32,500 nucleotides of DNA, taken from NCBI GenBank assembly GCA_009760855.2, contig WPIO01000050.1, forward strand, positions 987,501 to 1,020,000, read 5' to 3'. The notes below the pieces were generated by a model. That model saw only the letters and a program-made list of their open reading frames with translations, did no database searches and was not told the DNA's origin. The position numbers and the translations under genes were made by a program. Shown here in pieces: positions 30,030-32,500 of this stretch (position 1 is its first letter; every line of letters begins with the position of its first letter). Source of the DNA: Cristatella mucedo (lineage: Eukaryota > Bryozoa > Phylactolaemata > Cristatellidae).

Positions 30030-30135
30030 AAGCAGCCAATGAATGCACCTCGCGCCTCCAGTGTTACTCCCTTCCCTCCCCCCCACCGCCCCGCCTCCCT
30101 TATACCCCTGCCTTCCGACTCGTGTGCAGCATATC
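30030..30135 (+). promoter_or_regulatory. Candidate core promoter (CCAAT, GC box, TATA-like)
   Basis: In order on plus: cagccaatga at about 30031, a GC-box-like run caccgccccgcctccc at about 30082-30097, and cttatacccc at about 30097, about 30 nt before actcgtgtgcagc. A possible first exon would end at ttaaag/gtaaaa near 30297. The arrangement is suggestive only. Confidence 0.3.
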
Positions 30136-30421
30136 AGCAGCAAGTGCGCAGCCGGAGGAGCTTGCCGTTACGGGCGGAAGAGGAGAGGACGTGTTGAGGT
30201 CTAAATCTTTATCTCGAGGGACGCAGTACGAAGCTGAGGCTTCGAGCTCTTTGAGGTGGAGGCGCGGGCGGAGAGCTTCGAGAGACCGTCCTTAAAGGTA
30301 AAACTCTACACGCAGAAAGAACCTGAAGCCTCAGCGGAGCGGAGGCTAAAGGTCGATGTCGTAGGCGAAGGGGGCAGCTGTTGCTGTCTAGTCTGCACGC
30401 TAGCAGCTCGATCCGCTCTCC

Positions 30422-30513
30422 TTAATAACAATAAAAAAATAATAGTAATAACAATAATACTCGACAAAGCGCCCTCAGAGAATGCAATCTCTTTCTAGGT
30501 GCTTTACATTTGC
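30422..30513 (-). mobile_element. 5'-truncated LINE 3' tail beside a minisatellite
   Basis: On the minus strand: gcaaatgtaaagcacctaga, then aagagattgcattctctgag and ggcgctttgtcgagtatta. The hairpin is well preserved. On its plus-strand right side it abuts a 15-bp tandem repeat directly. Confidence 0.8.
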
Positions 30514-30514
30514 A

Positions 30515-30604
30515 CCCTCGCGCCGCTCACCCTCGCGCCGCTCACCCTCGCGCTGCTCTCCCTCGGGCCGCTCACCCTCACGCCGCTCTCCCTCGGGTCG
30601 CTCT
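30515..30604. repeat. 15-bp minisatellite, six copies
   Basis: The unit ccctcgcgccgctca repeats six times with a few substitutions (ccctcgggccgctca, ccctcacgccgctct and others). It keeps frame, so both strands look like five-residue peptide repeats; I do not consider this coding. Confidence 0.92.
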
Positions 30605-31900
30605 TTCCTTGTCCCTACAGCGGCCCTTGCCTCGGCTTTAGCAGCATTTAGCGGAACCTGGAGCGACATAGGGTGAGGGTGAGCTAGCCAGGCAGATCCG
30701 CTGGGACTCGTTGGGTTAAGTCGACGCGGCGAGCGATGAGGTCAGAACGACGGCCGGACCGGCTCGGAGACCATTCTAACCTGGAGAGACCGCACGGACT
30801 GACAGCGCCGCCTGCGCTGAGGAGCAGGCCGACCAATGAGCCGACCAATGAGCGCTACACCGACAGCCCGAGACGCTGGGCTGGAGGAGAAGCGCCACGG
30901 GCGATGCCGATGGTTTGAAGGGCACTAGATACGGATGAACCTAAGAATGACCTACCGAGAGTTGGCTCCAAGAGAATGATAACGGCATCTGAGTTCGAAA
31001 GCTCACCTCGGAGAAAAAATGTAGAAGCAAAGCCCGTGGACACATTCTGGTCTGCAGCTCGAGCTAGAGAATGCGCTTCAAGAGAACTAAAGATTAAACC
31101 AACGGTGACGGAAAGTAAGGTGCACCTCGGACTGCTCAGTGGTATTCCGGTGGCTGCTGTGTCAGGCTCACGATCTTGTTTTGCTGAGGCGATCTTCCTC
31201 CTGGGTCTGGACCATCACTGGCGATCACATGTACACGGGAGAGTCCATGCTACCGCCATTTCATTTCGTTTAAGAGACCGGTAGCAATGGTATACCTCTC
31301 CCAGGTGGTTGCGTAAGGCGGGAAATCCGCTTCTATGCAGCTCACAAGAAGATGTCGCGTCTGGCGCTCAGTTGTGGCTAGTTGTATTTTACCCACACTC
31401 CAGTCCCACACATTTCCATGTATCCGTGCAGATAGAACTCGGTGACTGACGCTTTCGCGGCGACAAGTCAAACCGGATGGCGCCAGGCGCCACCTGGCCC
31501 AATTGTCATCCCAAGCCTCACCAACAACGCGTGACAGCGTAGAAAAGACACGCGTCCTTGAGCTGTTGCTGTCTGTGACTCTCCGAGAGAGCGCACGTTG
31601 CAGCAGCCACGGAACGAACAGACGGCAGCGGCAGACACCGGTGGCTTTATTCGCGGCGACGCTAAACAAGTGATCCCCTTGAGACAAAAGCTATACGAAA
31701 CGTCGTTCGGGAAATAGCTCAGGGACTCAGCGATTGACGCCGTAGGACGCCTTCTGCTCTTGCAGTCGTCATGCTGCTCAGCTCGCGAGCAAAGCCGGCC
31801 GAGCGGAAAGGGGCGTGCTGAAGAAGCCGGCTGCTTCGCGAAGCTCTAAATTCAATCGCACAATTCACAGCACTATCGCGCTTTCAAGTTTTTGCAAGCA
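30605..31900. other. No gene recognised (30.6-31.9 kb)
   Basis: Mixed-composition DNA. A 145-codon minus-strand frame (31250-31687) has no motif I recognise. Two adjacent CCAAT-containing 13-mers (ccgaccaatgagc) lie at about 30829-30853. Confidence 0.5.
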
Positions 31901-32290
31901 AAACCGCTTGCCGTCGCTCGCACGCGTTCTCTCGCGCCCTCGGCAGCCGCGGAGTTTATACGGCTCCATTCTGTCGGCCGTCGTCCTCCGCCGGCCGGCC
32001 GGCGCTCTTGGGGGAGGGAGAGGAGAGGAGATGGAGAGGAGAGGTCCGCTCGTCCGCTCGTCGCTGCACATCCGCCGCGCTCGCGACACGACTCGAGCAG
32101 TGAGCGCTCAAGCCCCTCCCTCCCTCCCCTACCCAAAGATGGTGGCGCCGCCGGCCGGAATCCGCCTTCTCGCGGCAGTGCGGTAGTGCGCCCGCTCGCT
32201 GGCAGGCGTCGTAAGCTTCGGGCGTGCGACCCAAGTGCGATCGCGTCGGCCAGACTACGGCTGATGATCCGTAGTCGTAGCTCCTAAGTG
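31900..32290. promoter_or_regulatory. CpG-rich segment near the right edge
   Basis: A CpG-dense block with ccaaagatggtggcgccgcc, a YY1-like motif, at about 32134. Open frames are low-complexity Arg/Ala/Ser. It could be the promoter of a gene beyond the window. Confidence 0.35.
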
Positions 32291-32500
32291 GCAGCGGCTG
32301 AGTTGACCGATCAAGCTGAGCCCTGATTGTACGATTGTCTAGGGCCGAGGCCTCATACGAGCCGGCGCCATGAGATAAGCAGTCAGTTGTGACTCCGGAC
32401 TCAGCATCATTGGCGTTCGAGCTGACTTGAGCTCGAGGCCACGGGGGTGTGAGTGTACGTCACGGCTGCTGTTGAAAACGCGCAACTGTACGCTGCTGTC

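Noticed and set aside
31250-31687. 145-codon minus-strand frame
   Set aside because: No motif, signal peptide, or splice support; treated as chance.

Overview
This window is animal (metazoan) nuclear DNA. It has small coding exons with GT-AG introns, long microsatellites, CpG-rich islands alternating with AT-rich stretches, tRNA-derived SINEs and a decayed non-LTR retrotransposon. Nothing looks bacterial, organellar or CRISPR-like. The repeat landscape suggests an invertebrate, but I cannot name the lineage from sequence alone.

The main gene lies on the minus strand from 27448 down to 14178. I assembled 14 coding exons whose intron phases agree throughout. They sum to 1812 nt, i.e. 603 codons plus a stop. 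The product reads signal peptide, Reeler domain, DOMON domain, then a transmembrane cytochrome b561 domain. That is the architecture and about the length of ferric-chelate reductase 1 (FRRS1 / SDR2 family). All four expected b561 heme histidines and a plausible Met/His pair for the DOMON heme are present. One intron appears to use a GC-AG boundary.

The left third (1-14 kb) holds no gene I can support. It contains a GC-rich segment, several strong perfect hairpins, two copies of an unclassified ~300 bp repeat (2.4 and 9.5 kb), a broken L2/CR1-like LINE (about 4.88-8.45 kb) with a SINE inserted in its coding region, further SINEs, and a 3' LINE tail. The introns of the main gene carry antisense LINE and SINE pieces, long GA, CA, TA and CT microsatellites, a run of G tracts on the transcript strand, and a 45-nt near-perfect hairpin. 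The right part (27.5-32.5 kb) is CpG-rich with microsatellites, more LINE tails, a 15-bp minisatellite and a possible core promoter near 30.1 kb, but no recognisable protein.

The most system-like observation is that the tRNA-derived SINEs and the LINE share a 3' hairpin tail. This is the expected mark of a SINE mobilised by a partner LINE. Several severely truncated LINE tails sit next to, or in one case inside, microsatellites.
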